Shown: positions 1 to 8,755, counted from the first letter of the stretch. The stretch is DNA of 64,000 bases from JAHEZL01 sp964406465 (GCA_964406465.1 CAYORT010000011.1:1-64000), one strand, 5' to 3'. Notes: generated by a model not told the origin, from the letters alone. Numbers and translations are program-made.

Positions 1-1
1 A

Positions 2-502
2 CACGACATCGATATCATTTTAAATATTGTAAACTCTCCTGTTAAAAAGATTTCGGCAAGTGGATGCGCAGTAGTGAGCGACACTCCCGATATTACCAAC
101 GCACGAATTGAGTTCGACAACGGATGCGTGGCCAATTTAACAGCCAGCAGAATATCGTTGAAGAACATGCGTAAAACAAGATTTTTTCAGAAAGACGCAT
201 ATATCACCATAGATTTCTTAGAGAAAAAAACCAGCATTTTTCAACTCAATGAGTTGAAAGGAGAAGCCGATCCACTATCATTGGTAATCGATTTAGGAAA
301 AGAAAAAGGAAAGAAAGAAATTACCTTCAGTTCACCCGAAGTAAAAGACTCTAACGCAATCAAAGAAGAATTGACTACCTTCGCACAAGCCATCAAAAAC
401 AATCACGACCCTGTTGTGACCATTCAAGATGGATACGAAGCCCTAAATGTTGCTCAGCAAATAATTGATAAACTTAAGGTGACTTCTTCATTAATAAGTT
501 AG
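2..502 (+). CDS. Gfo/Idh/MocA family oxidoreductase, C-terminal part (5' truncated)
   Basis: The reading frame is open to the left edge, so this is the last 166 residues of a longer protein. The first visible residues (HDIDIILNIV) followed by KKISASG match the HD-[IL]D helix and substrate-facing strand of the C-terminal domain of Gfo/Idh/MocA NAD(P)-dependent sugar or cyclitol oxidoreductases. The later segment, DNGCVANLTASRIS, is the family's central beta-sheet strand, where small residues line the active site. The tail QDGYEALNVAQQIIDKL is the usual C-terminal helix. The N-terminal Rossmann fold is outside the window. A GTG at 74 could be mistaken for the start, but family homology continues upstream of it. 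Nine bases separate it from the downstream helicase, so they may be co-transcribed. The substrate cannot be read from this fragment. Confidence 0.85.
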   Translation, partial: HDIDIILNIVNSPVKKISASGCAVVSDTPDITNARIEFDNGCVANLTASRISLKNMRKTRFFQKDAYITIDFLEKKTSIFQLNELKGEADPLSLVIDLGKEKGKKEITFSSPEVKDSNAIKEELTTFAQAIKNNHDPVVTIQDGYEALNVAQQIIDKLKVTSSLIS

Positions 503-510
503 CACCAATT

Positions 511-1722
511 ATGCGTTTTACAGAATTTAATTTCAGCGAAAAATTACTAGAAGCAATTTCTTACATGGGCTTCGAGGAAGCCTCTCCCATTCAAGAACAA
601 GCGATGCCTCAAATTATGGCAGGCAAAGATTTAATTGCTTGCGCCCAAACAGGAACAGGAAAAACAGCAGCTTTTCTATTGCCCATTTTAAATAAAATTG
701 CACAACAAAAAACAAGCGGAGTAAACACACTCATTCTTTGTCCCACCAGAGAGTTGGCCATACAAATTGAACAACAAATTCAAGGTTTCGGATATTTTGT
801 TGGAGCAAGTTCAATTGCCATTTATGGTGGTGATGATGGTTCTAGCTGGAACGACCAGAAGGCTTCTCTTACCGGTGGTGTTGATTTTGTTGTTGCTACA
901 CCGGGTAAACTTTTATCGCACATCAATTTGGGCTATGTTAAGTTTGACCAGGTTCAACATGTTATTTTAGATGAAGCAGACAGAATGCTCGACATGGGTT
1001 TTGTGAATGATATTTTAAAGATTATTTCGCATACACCTAAAACCCGACAATCACTATTCTTTAGTGCAACGATGGCACAAAAAATTCGTGATTTCGCCAA
1101 TAAAATAATCAACGACCCAATAGAAATTAGTTTATCTATAGCCAAACCTGCAGAAGGTGTTGAACAAGATGTTTTTTTAGCACACGACCATCAAAAAAAT
1201 GCATTGTTGCATCATTTGATAAAAGATAAAACCGACTTTGAAAGTATCATAGTTTTTACTTCGAGCAAAAGTAAAGTGCAATCTATCGTGTCTGCATTAA
1301 GAAGAAAAGGATATTCGGTAGATGGTATTTCAAGCGACTTAGACCAAAAAGAAAGAGAAAATTTATTGTCGCAATTTAGAACGAAGAAACTGCGAATTGT
1401 GGTTGCCACCGATGTGTTAAGCAGAGGTATCGACATTAAAGACATCAACTTGGTAGTAAACTACGATGTGCCTAATGATGCTGCCGACTATGTGCATCGC
1501 ATCGGAAGAACTGCTCGCGCCAACACCAAAGGAAATGCTATCACTTTGGTGAATGAAGACGACATGTACAAGTTCAGTAGAATTGAAAAATTAATTGAAC
1601 GCGAATTACCAAAATTAGCACCACCAGCAGATATGGGCGAACCTCCTATTTGGAATACACAATACAAAAAGAAAGCAACAGGCAATAGAGGTTCGGGGAA
1701 TAGAAGAAATTTTAGGAGGTAG
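511..1722 (+). CDS. DEAD-box ATP-dependent RNA helicase (RhlE-like)
   Basis: A 403-residue superfamily 2 RNA helicase that would unwind short RNA duplexes in ribosome assembly or mRNA turnover. All core motifs are present in order: Q motif around GFEEASPIQEQ, motif I AQTGTGKT, Ia PTRELAIQ, Ib TPGKL, II DEAD, III SAT, IV IVFTSSK, V ATDVLSRGIDI and VI HRIGRTAR. The C-terminus is a short basic, Gly/Arg/Asn-rich tail (KKKATGNRGSGNRRNFRR), the usual RNA-binding extension of small bacterial RhlE/SrmB-type helicases; longer family members carry a more extended one. ATG at 511 lies just after the preceding stop and the Q motif follows closely, so the start is secure. No terminator is evident between it and the convergent genes that follow. 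Confidence 0.93.
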   Translation: MRFTEFNFSEKLLEAISYMGFEEASPIQEQAMPQIMAGKDLIACAQTGTGKTAAFLLPILNKIAQQKTSGVNTLILCPTRELAIQIEQQIQGFGYFVGASSIAIYGGDDGSSWNDQKASLTGGVDFVVATPGKLLSHINLGYVKFDQVQHVILDEADRMLDMGFVNDILKIISHTPKTRQSLFFSATMAQKIRDFANKIINDPIEISLSIAKPAEGVEQDVFLAHDHQKNALLHHLIKDKTDFESIIVFTSSKSKVQSIVSALRRKGYSVDGISSDLDQKERENLLSQFRTKKLRIVVATDVLSRGIDIKDINLVVNYDVPNDAADYVHRIGRTARANTKGNAITLVNEDDMYKFSRIEKLIERELPKLAPPADMGEPPIWNTQYKKKATGNRGSGNRRNFRR

Positions 1723-2045
1723 TTGATTGGTTTTTAATTTCGTAAAGACGGAATAAACAGAGCGTATATCCTTAATTATACTTTTAGAAAAATATCTGCG
1801 TCTTCGCTAAATCGGATAATTTCAAGTTTTTTCGAAGTACTTTGAATAAGTAATTATTTCAATCTGGATAAGTTGGACAACCATCAATTCTTGTAAAAGT
1901 ATCAAATCTCTTCACACCATTTGTTTGAGAAGAATTTGCATAAACAGTTTTTTCAGCGCAAACATTAAAACCCACAAAGCTGAAAAACAATATTAAAAGG
2001 ATAATACATTCATTAATTAACTCCCTCTTGGAGAGAAAACAAAGT
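1723..2045. other. Intergenic region between convergent helicase and MoxR genes
   Basis: These 323 bases hold only the possible frameshifted small peptide at 1859-2013. Between 1723 and 1858 the DNA is AT-rich; I see no convincing stem with a T-run, no tRNA-like fold and no repeat. Confidence 0.5.
1859..2013 (-). pseudogene. Possible 51-residue secreted peptide gene with a one-base frameshift
   Basis: Downstream of the MoxR gene a good Shine-Dalgarno (GGGAG, minus strand, 2021-2025) lies 7 bases before an ATG at 2013, but that frame stops after MNVLSF. A one-base slip in the T4 run at 1995-1998 joins MNVLSF to LILFFSFVGFNVCAEKTVYA, which then reads as a clean signal peptide with a cleavage site after CA, followed by about 30 residues ending DGCPTYPD. 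The uninterrupted frame alone has no ATG after the MoxR stop. It could be a decayed gene, a base-call error in the homopolymer, or a programmed or phase-variable frameshift. I do not recognise the mature peptide. Coordinates cover ATG to the shifted-frame stop. Confidence 0.4.
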
Positions 2046-3008
2046 TTACAACAACCCCTCAATAATCTTCTCCACACTCACTCCATCTGCTTCTGCTTTA
2101 TAATTACGCAAAATTCTATGGCGAAGTATTGGCACTGCTACGGCTTTAACATCTTCGATATCTGGTGAATATTTACCGCGTAACGCAGCATTTACCTTTG
2201 CTCCAATGATGAGGTATTGTGAGGCACGTGGACCCGCTCCCCAATACAAATATTTCTTAACATCTTCTGTTGCTTCATCAGAATCTTTACGCGTTTTGCG
2301 CGCCAATTTAACTGCGTAATCAAAAACATTATCGGCCACTGGCATCTTGCGAATCAACTGCTGATAAAACAAAATTTGTTCGGCTGATAAAACCGGCTGA
2401 ATGTCTCCACTAGTATTGGTTGTGGTTCTTTTAACCACATCAACCTCTTCTTGATAAGAAGGATAATCAACCCAAATATTGAACATGAAACGATCTAATT
2501 GTGCTTCGGGCAAAGGATAGGTTCCTTCTTGCTCAATAGGGTTTTGTGTGGCCAATACAAAAAATGGCTTAGGTAAATCATAAGCCTTACCTGCATTGGT
2601 AACTGTTCTTTCTTGCATCGCCTCTAATAAGGCTGCCTGAGTTTTAGGAGGTGTACGATTGATCTCATCGGCCAAAATTACGTTGGCGAAAATAGGACCC
2701 TTTACAAATTTGAAATGACGTGCTTCATCCAAAACCTCAGCACCCACAATATCAGAAGGCATTAAGTCGGGAGTAAATTGAATTCTGTTAAATGTTAAGC
2801 CCAATGATTTTGCAATGGAATTTACCAATAGTGTTTTAGCCAAACCTGGCACTCCCACTAACAAAGCGTGGCCGTTACTAAAGATAGAGATCACCACTAA
2901 TCTAACAGCTTCTTGCTGTCCCACAATTACCTTACCTATCTCCTTTTCTAACTTAACCGTAATCTCTTTTAATGAGTCGAGAGCCTTTACATCAGATTCG
3001 AAATTCAT
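2046..3008 (-). CDS. MoxR family AAA+ ATPase
   Basis: A 320-residue MoxR-type AAA+ ATPase, a chaperone-like class that remodels or activates partner proteins. Visible motifs are Walker A (GVPGLAKT, near residue 55), Walker B (ILADEINR), sensor 1 (LATQNPIEQEGTYPLPEAQLDRF) and a C-terminal lid with sensor 2 (GAGPRASQYLI). Length and order are typical of the MRP subgroup in Bacteroidota. ATG at 3008 begins six bases after the stop of the SurA-like gene, so it should be the last regular gene of the guaB/PPIase operon. The usual partners of this subgroup, a DUF58 protein and BatA-type von Willebrand factor proteins, are not downstream here. Its job next to periplasmic folding factors is therefore unclear. 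Confidence 0.93.
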   Translation of the reverse strand: MNFESDVKALDSLKEITVKLEKEIGKVIVGQQEAVRLVVISIFSNGHALLVGVPGLAKTLLVNSIAKSLGLTFNRIQFTPDLMPSDIVGAEVLDEARHFKFVKGPIFANVILADEINRTPPKTQAALLEAMQERTVTNAGKAYDLPKPFFVLATQNPIEQEGTYPLPEAQLDRFMFNIWVDYPSYQEEVDVVKRTTTNTSGDIQPVLSAEQILFYQQLIRKMPVADNVFDYAVKLARKTRKDSDEATEDVKKYLYWGAGPRASQYLIIGAKVNAALRGKYSPDIEDVKAVAVPILRHRILRNYKAEADGVSVEKIIEGLL

Positions 3009-3014
3009 ACACTC

Positions 3015-4349
3015 TTAATTTTTAGTTATCCAGCGTTTGCTTTGTTCGCAAGATTGGTAATTAGCACTTACTCTTGAATAGGTTGACTCTAATTTACTTT
3101 GAACCCAATTCAACATTGTTTTTTGTTGTTTCTCTTGCAAGGCAGCATTTTTAATTTGCTCAAAATCGTCATTTAAATTGGCCTGATGTGCCTCTTTGTA
3201 AGTAACCAACTTAACGATAGTATAAGTTTTTGTGTCGCCATATTTTACTTCCAACTGAGGCAAAGTCATCAATCCTTCTTTCAAGGTACTCACTTTAGCG
3301 GCCAACTCTGGATCAAGGTCTTCTGCAGTGAATTTACTATCACCAGTTTGCGGATTGATTATCATACCACTATTTCCTTTGGTATTTTGATCACTTGAAA
3401 ATTTAGACGCCATTTCGCCAAAAGTGGCTTTTCCTTCTTGAATCACATTGTAAATAGAATCGGCTTTCGCTTTAGCTAACGACAAATCGAAATTATAGAT
3501 TTTAGGTTTTTTTAGGATGTGACGAACTTTTAAAAGCTGACCTTTTTTCTCTAAAACTTGAAGGATGTGGAAGCCAAATTCGGTTTCAAAAACCTCAGAC
3601 ACCTCACCTATTTTCATTCTAAAAGCAACCGCAGCAAATTCGGCTACTACTTGATCTCTGCTGATGTAACCCAATTCACCATTGTTCATTTTAGAACCAT
3701 CTTCAGAAAATAAATAAGCCATTGTTCCAAAATCTCTTCCACCTACGGTAATATCATTTCTAATACGCTGCATTTCTTTCATCACCCTCTCTCTTTCAAA
3801 CTGATTCATTTGCGGCTTAATCACTATTTCAGCAATCTCATACTGAGCAGGCACCACTGGCAAACTATCTTCGGGCATTCTATCGAAGTACTGACGAACT
3901 TCAGAGGGAGTAATTTTTATATCCGACACAATTTGCGAACGCATTTGACGAACCAACAATTCTTCGCGAATGATGGGTGTTTCCAATTGGCGAAACTCAA
4001 CAATACTTCCATAATTTTTCTCAAACTCAGCCTCAGAACCATTCAACCTAGCCAAGTGATATTGCAATCTTCTGTTGATTTCGTCATCTACTTCCTTATC
4101 TGAAACCTCAACACTATCCAATTCGGCCTGTTGCAATAGCAACTTTTGAAACATAAAATTTTGAAACAATTCGCAACGCGACCCTTCGGTAATTGGATAA
4201 CCTTGCAATTTCATTTGTTCCATTTGAATGTAGATATCCGATTCTAACACTACATTTCCTCCTACCACTCCGGCAATACCATCAATTTGCTGCTGAGCAA
4301 CCGATACAGAAATCAATCCCGATAATAAAACGCTTAAAACAATCTTCAT
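3015..4349 (-). CDS. SurA-like periplasmic peptidyl-prolyl isomerase/chaperone
   Basis: A 444-residue exported protein. Residues 1-18 form a signal peptide (MKIVLSVLLSGLISVSVA-QQ). The mature N-terminus, IDGIAGVVGGNVVLESDI, is the classic SurA start, followed by a helical chaperone domain to about 165. Two parvulin (PpiC) domains follow. The first, about 170-270, carries IVIKPQ and a GELGYISRDQVVAEFAAVAF-type core ending FGFHILQVLEKK. The second, about 275-385, starts VRHILKKP and is more divergent. The family escorts unfolded outer-membrane proteins through the periplasm. It is the third of three consecutive related genes, 42 bases downstream of the lipoprotein and six bases before moxR. The two-parvulin layout matches E. 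coli SurA, though identity to it cannot be judged here. Confidence 0.88.
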   Translation of the reverse strand: MKIVLSVLLSGLISVSVAQQQIDGIAGVVGGNVVLESDIYIQMEQMKLQGYPITEGSRCELFQNFMFQKLLLQQAELDSVEVSDKEVDDEINRRLQYHLARLNGSEAEFEKNYGSIVEFRQLETPIIREELLVRQMRSQIVSDIKITPSEVRQYFDRMPEDSLPVVPAQYEIAEIVIKPQMNQFERERVMKEMQRIRNDITVGGRDFGTMAYLFSEDGSKMNNGELGYISRDQVVAEFAAVAFRMKIGEVSEVFETEFGFHILQVLEKKGQLLKVRHILKKPKIYNFDLSLAKAKADSIYNVIQEGKATFGEMASKFSSDQNTKGNSGMIINPQTGDSKFTAEDLDPELAAKVSTLKEGLMTLPQLEVKYGDTKTYTIVKLVTYKEAHQANLNDDFEQIKNAALQEKQQKTMLNWVQSKLESTYSRVSANYQSCEQSKRWITKN

Positions 4350-4391
4350 AACTACAAGAATACCAATATTTTTTTGTTTTTAAATGCTCAT

Positions 4392-5279
4392 TTAATACTC
4401 TTCTACATCGCCATCTTTCACCGCCTCTTCATACACCGCCTTCTCCATCTCTTCTATCAATTTAATTTTCCTTTGATTTAAAATTATTCGCTTAATCTTT
4501 TCTCTTTCAAACTCAAGCGGAGAAGCTCCTTCCTTAATTTTAAAATCGGTGAACGCTACAAGGCTAAGCTTAACGCTATCTGCGGCTTCATAGTATTTAG
4601 TCTTACGTAAAAAATCTTCCTTATTGTAAGTCTCCATGGGTACCAAGGTTAAAAACTCATCAAAGAACACCCAAGTACTATCGTCCCAATAACCTTGTAA
4701 TTTATTCTTTTTACAAAACAGCAAGAAGTCTTTTTGCGCTGTTATTTTATTAGAATTTAATAGGGTTTTGAGTTTCGGTTTTAATGCCGATTTTTTCTTA
4801 TCTACGAACGCATATCTAACCCTTACCACATCTTCCTTTAGCTCGAAGTTATGCTGATTGGCATTGTAAAAAGATTGTATTTCCTTATCGGTCACCACAG
4901 TATCTAAATGCTCGGCGATATACTTCTGCTCATAGGCATATCTTATCAATGAATTTCTGTATTCTTCCAGCTGTTTACTAAACTTCTTTTCCTCTGCATA
5001 CAATTCTGTTTCGGCCTTTTGAAGTACCACGTGACTCTTCACCCAATTGTTCACGTACAATTTAACCATGGCTGCGCTGTCTTTTTCGGCACTAAGCTGA
5101 ATGGCTTCAAGTACATCGGAAAGATACAAAGTGTACACGCCCACCTTCGCCAATTCCTTGTCTTCAGGCGCTTCCGAACCAAATGGTGAACAAGCTATAA
5201 AAACGGCAAAGCAACTGGCACATACCAGTTGCTTTACCACTTTAAATAAAGATTGACTATTTCTTTTTAAGCAATGCAT
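4392..5279 (-). CDS. Lipoprotein with SurA N-terminal-like domain, no obvious parvulin domain
   Basis: About 295 residues. A hydrophobic stretch ending CFAVFIAC-SPF is a lipoprotein signal with Cys as the lipid anchor. The mature part begins with a parvulin-chaperone-like segment (ELAKVGVYTLYLSDVLEAI) and a long helical region, including AYEQKYIAEHLDTVVTDKEI followed by SFYNANQHNFELKEDVVRVRY, as in the linker into a PpiC domain. A typical rotamase core is not visible, so it may act only as a chaperone. Start choice is uncertain: ATG 5294 and ATG 5279 (GAAGAAG upstream) overlap the preceding gene, while GTG 5240 lies 16 bases after its stop and would give the shortest, cleanest signal peptide. 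It sits between two PPIase genes, suggesting a shared role in outer-membrane protein folding. Confidence 0.78.
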   Translation of the reverse strand: MHCLKRNSQSLFKVVKQLVCASCFAVFIACSPFGSEAPEDKELAKVGVYTLYLSDVLEAIQLSAEKDSAAMVKLYVNNWVKSHVVLQKAETELYAEEKKFSKQLEEYRNSLIRYAYEQKYIAEHLDTVVTDKEIQSFYNANQHNFELKEDVVRVRYAFVDKKKSALKPKLKTLLNSNKITAQKDFLLFCKKNKLQGYWDDSTWVFFDEFLTLVPMETYNKEDFLRKTKYYEAADSVKLSLVAFTDFKIKEGASPLEFEREKIKRIILNQRKIKLIEEMEKAVYEEAVKDGDVEEY

Positions 5280-7194
5280 TAAATTCTTCTTCATTGATGC
5301 GTACCGGATATTTAGCTTTTAGCTCTTTCATCCAGTTTTCTTCCAAATAATTTTGATAAGCCGAAGTGATTAAACCTCTTGCCTCTTCAATTTTCTTAGG
5401 TTGTGGAGTAACGATGTCTTCCACTCTAAACACGTAGAACATCTTAGCATTTTCAATTACATCCGACACTCCTTTTTTCCAAAAGAAATACCCTAAAGCT
5501 GGATAATCTTCTTTGCTGTAAGTACCTTGTAATACACGCACATTCAATTGCGAACTCTTATTGATTTCTTCTAAGATTTGAGGAATTGTGCTGCCTTTTT
5601 CTAGCATTGCTTTAACTTGGTTAGCCACTTCTGCATTGATACAGATGTATACATCTCCTTTGATTCTGCTAGGCCACATCCACTTGTCTTTGTTAGCATT
5701 GTAGAACTCTTTTAAGCCAGTAGTATCTTTGCTTGCTTTCGACCAAACTTTGGCATCGGTAATTTCAAACTTCAACATACCATCGCGATATTCCTTCATG
5801 GTAGCTCTAAACGCAGGGTAATTGGCCTCTAAATTTTTGTTCTCAAAGCCAAATACAATCTCGCGTTTGTAGGCATCATAATATTGGTTTACCAACTGTT
5901 TGTATGTGTTGTTCTTACGAACACCTTCGTGGGTATAGATGTATTCAGCAAAATTTTTCTGAGTATATTTCTCTTTGCCTATTTGAAACAAAACCTTATT
6001 TAATGGCTCATTTGCTGGAACTTTCCACGCACCCATCACCAAAGTAGAATCGGTAATTTCGTACATTTTCTTCATGTTTTTTGGAAATTCCTTGAAGCCA
6101 TTTTTCTTCATGATACGAGCATATACCACATCTTTACTTAAGTTACTTCTATCGTTTTTAGCGATAGCTCTTTTCAGCTCAGGCTGCATCTTTTCGAAAC
6201 TATCCAATCCTTTTCTATCCAATAATTTAATGATATGCCAGCCATAAGCCGTTTTTGTTGGAATAGAAATTTCTCCTTTTTCTTTCAATGCAAATGAAGC
6301 ATTCTCGAACTCTTTAGGGAATTTGTTCGGACCGAAAAATCCTAAATCACCACCTTTCTGTCCGGTTTGATAGTCTTCTGAAAGTCTAATCATCTCATCC
6401 CAAGTAGAACCAGCTTGCAACTTTCCGTAAATCTCGTTGATTCTTGCTTCTGCATTTTTGCTGTCTTCTTCAGTTGGATTTTCTTTCAAACGAATCATGA
6501 TGTGCGCTACTCTTACTTCACCTACCGAAGGACGCTTTTCATGTACTTTAATGATATGGTACCCAAATTTAGTGCGAACTGGTTTAGAGATACCTCCTAC
6601 TTCTGTGTTGTATGATGCGCTTTCAAACGGATAAACCATTCTCATTACAGAGAAAAAACCTAAATCTCCATTGTTTTGCTTTGCCGACGGGTCTTCAGAA
6701 TTGTCTTTCGCCAATTTACCAAAGTCCTCACCAGCCTTCGCTCTGTTCATTAACTCTATTGCTTTTTTGTAGGCTTTTAAGGTATCTTCTGGCATATCGT
6801 CGGGACGGCACAATACCAAAATATGACTAGCATGCACATCGTACTTCATTCTTTCATATGCCTCTTTCACCAATTCTTCATTTTCGGTTTTATCCACCAT
6901 ATATGATTCAGCCAACTGATTTCTATAACCAGCCAACTCATCTTTAAACTTTTTACTGGTGTCTAAACCCTGACTCTCGGCTTCTTTAACGATCAAACGA
7001 AATTTAGTGTAAAGATCTAAGTACTCTTTCATCGATTCCTCTTTGGACTTAGTGGTATCTTGGAATGATGATTTTTTGTTGTACATCTGCAAAAACTCTT
7101 CAGAGCTAATTTGCTGATCTCCAATGGTAATTAGATTTTGTGCATTCACAAAAGCTGCGCTAAGCAGCAATGCAGATACTATTAACTTCTTCAT
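5257..7194 (-). CDS. Periplasmic peptidyl-prolyl isomerase with two parvulin domains
   Basis: 645 residues starting at ATG 7194, where MKKLIVSALLLSAAFVNAQ is a clear signal peptide; the frame is open upstream into guaB, but that extension has no signal peptide and should be discarded. After a helical SurA-like region (LITIGDQQISSEEFLQMYNK), two good parvulin domains follow: about 105-215 (ASHILVLCRP, then NNGDLGFFS and FGYHIIKVHEKR) and about 220-325 (VAHIMIRLKE, then KGGDLGFFGPNKFPKEFENA and YGWHIIKLLDRK). The last 300 residues are a helical part with a degenerate third unit (SKEDYPALGYFFWKKGVSD). It is probably a periplasmic folding factor for outer-membrane or T9SS proteins. It ends inside the start region of the next gene, typical of translational coupling. 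Confidence 0.88.
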   Translation of the reverse strand: MKKLIVSALLLSAAFVNAQNLITIGDQQISSEEFLQMYNKKSSFQDTTKSKEESMKEYLDLYTKFRLIVKEAESQGLDTSKKFKDELAGYRNQLAESYMVDKTENEELVKEAYERMKYDVHASHILVLCRPDDMPEDTLKAYKKAIELMNRAKAGEDFGKLAKDNSEDPSAKQNNGDLGFFSVMRMVYPFESASYNTEVGGISKPVRTKFGYHIIKVHEKRPSVGEVRVAHIMIRLKENPTEEDSKNAEARINEIYGKLQAGSTWDEMIRLSEDYQTGQKGGDLGFFGPNKFPKEFENASFALKEKGEISIPTKTAYGWHIIKLLDRKGLDSFEKMQPELKRAIAKNDRSNLSKDVVYARIMKKNGFKEFPKNMKKMYEITDSTLVMGAWKVPANEPLNKVLFQIGKEKYTQKNFAEYIYTHEGVRKNNTYKQLVNQYYDAYKREIVFGFENKNLEANYPAFRATMKEYRDGMLKFEITDAKVWSKASKDTTGLKEFYNANKDKWMWPSRIKGDVYICINAEVANQVKAMLEKGSTIPQILEEINKSSQLNVRVLQGTYSKEDYPALGYFFWKKGVSDVIENAKMFYVFRVEDIVTPQPKKIEEARGLITSAYQNYLEENWMKELKAKYPVRINEEEFNALLKKK

Positions 7195-7216
7195 TGTTCG
7201 TTTAGGTTTTAAAGTT

Positions 7217-8692
7217 TTACTTGCTGCTGTAGTTTGGAGCCTCACGTGTGATTGACACGTCGTGTGGGTGACTCTCACGCATACCAGCAGCGGTGATTCG
7301 TATAAATGTACTCTTTTTTAACGATTTTATATCAGGTGCACCAACATAACCCATACCAGCTCTTAATCCACCTATAATTTGATACATCACCTCAGATAGG
7401 GTTCCTTTGTATGGAACTCTGCCCACAACTCCTTCGGGAACAAGCTTCTTTGAGTCACTTTGGTTATCTTGGAAATAACGATCTTTCGACCCCGATTCCA
7501 TAGCCTCTATCGACCCCATACCTCTGTAGCTTTTGAATTTTCTTCCTTCGAAAAGAATAGTTTCACCTGGCGACTCATCGGTACCAGCAAATAAAGAACC
7601 TGCCATCACCACGTCTGCACCAGCTGCTAAAGCCTTAACAAAATCTCCGGTGTATTTAATTCCACCATCAGCAATTACAGAAACTCCGCTGCCTTTCAAT
7701 GCTTCAGCAACATTTTGCACTGCTGTTAATTGAGGTACCCCTACTCCGGCAATTACACGAGTGGTGCAAATGGAGCCCGGACCAATACCCACCTTCACAG
7801 CATCAACACCAGCTTTAGCTAAGTCTTTAGCCGCTTCTGCCGTAACAATGTTTCCAGCTACTATTTGTAAAGTTTTGTATTTCTTGCGAACGGCTTTCAC
7901 CATTTCAATAACACCTTTAGAATGTCCGTGAGCAGAATCAATCACTACAGCATCCACTCCGGCTGCCACAAGAGCATCTACCCTATCCATTGAATCGGCA
8001 GTAACGCCCACCGCCGCCGCAACGCGCAAGCGACCTAACTTATCTTTACAAGCGTTAGGTCTCAATTTAATCTTAATAATGTCTTTATAGGTGATCAAGC
8101 CAATCAACTTATTTTTTGCACCTACCACCGGTAATTTCTCAATTCTATGTTTTTGAAGAATAGCCTCAGCCAGAGAGAAATCGGTTTTTTCATCGGCAGT
8201 GATCACGTTTTTAGTCATCACTTTAGAAATGTCTTTTGACTTGTCTTTTTCGAAACGTAAATCACGACTGGTAACGATACCTACCAATTGATTTTCTTTG
8301 TTAACCACCGGAATACCACCAATACCATACTCACTCATCAAGCGAAATGCATCGGCAACTTTTGCAGTATTAGGAACAGTCACAGGATCTAGAATCATCC
8401 CGTTTTCGGCTCTTTTCACTTTACGAACCTCATCGGCTTGTTTTTTCACCGACATGTTTTTGTGAATCACACCGATACCCCCTTCTTGAGCCATAGCAAT
8501 AGCCATAGCCGATTCGGTAACGGTATCCATCGCAGCACTCACTACCGGAGTTCTAAGCACTATATCACGGGTAAATTTAGAAGACAAATTAATGTCGGCT
8601 TCTCTTGGAAGCACTTCAGAATAGGCAGGTACCAACAACACGTCGTCGTACGTTAAGCCTTCTTCAATAGAGTTTTTGATTGTTTTTGCCAT
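7217..8692 (-). CDS. guaB: Inosine-5'-monophosphate dehydrogenase
   Basis: Catalyses IMP + NAD+ to XMP, the committed step of GTP synthesis. The 491-residue TIM-barrel enzyme begins EEGLTYDDVLLVPAYS and carries two CBS domains inserted around residues 95-215 (PVTVPNTAKVADAF to GLITYKDIIK). It has the catalytic loop GIGPGSICTTR with the nucleophilic Cys, the GADVVMAGSLFAGTDESPG loop and the flap SYRGMGSIEAM. ATG at 8692 is preferred over the TTG two codons earlier. A promoter word lies at 8715-8722, and a perfect hairpin immediately precedes the start codon. The parvulin gene follows 22 bases after the stop, so the folding-factor genes may be expressed from the guaB promoter. Confidence 0.97.
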   Translation of the reverse strand: MAKTIKNSIEEGLTYDDVLLVPAYSEVLPREADINLSSKFTRDIVLRTPVVSAAMDTVTESAMAIAMAQEGGIGVIHKNMSVKKQADEVRKVKRAENGMILDPVTVPNTAKVADAFRLMSEYGIGGIPVVNKENQLVGIVTSRDLRFEKDKSKDISKVMTKNVITADEKTDFSLAEAILQKHRIEKLPVVGAKNKLIGLITYKDIIKIKLRPNACKDKLGRLRVAAAVGVTADSMDRVDALVAAGVDAVVIDSAHGHSKGVIEMVKAVRKKYKTLQIVAGNIVTAEAAKDLAKAGVDAVKVGIGPGSICTTRVIAGVGVPQLTAVQNVAEALKGSGVSVIADGGIKYTGDFVKALAAGADVVMAGSLFAGTDESPGETILFEGRKFKSYRGMGSIEAMESGSKDRYFQDNQSDSKKLVPEGVVGRVPYKGTLSEVMYQIIGGLRAGMGYVGAPDIKSLKKSTFIRITAAGMRESHPHDVSITREAPNYSSK

Positions 8693-8694
8693 TT

Positions 8695-8711
8695 GCAACT
8701 TAATAAGTTGC
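8695..8711 (-). promoter_or_regulatory. Perfect hairpin directly upstream of the guaB start codon
   Basis: On the minus strand GCAACTT-ATT-AAGTTGC is a 7-bp perfect inverted repeat with a 3-base loop, ending two bases before the guaB ATG. It covers the position where a ribosome would bind. In RNA it could hide the initiation region; in DNA it could be an operator. Confidence 0.45.
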
Positions 8712-8714
8712 GAG

Positions 8715-8744
8715 CAAATTTAGTAAAAAAAGTGAGAGTAGAAA
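8715..8744 (-). promoter_or_regulatory. Putative guaB promoter (Bacteroidota type)
   Basis: Minus-strand TAAATTTG at 8722-8715 matches the Bacteroidota -7 consensus TAnnTTTG exactly. TTTC at 8744-8741, 18 bases upstream, is one base off the -33 TTTG. Transcription would begin near 8709, so the hairpin would lie at the very 5' end of the mRNA. Confidence 0.5.
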
Positions 8745-8755
8745 CATTAAGTTTA

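Noticed and set aside
7195..7278. N-terminal extension of the 645-residue parvulin gene into guaB
   Set aside because: The clean signal peptide starts at ATG 7194; the extension would overlap guaB and has no homologous character.
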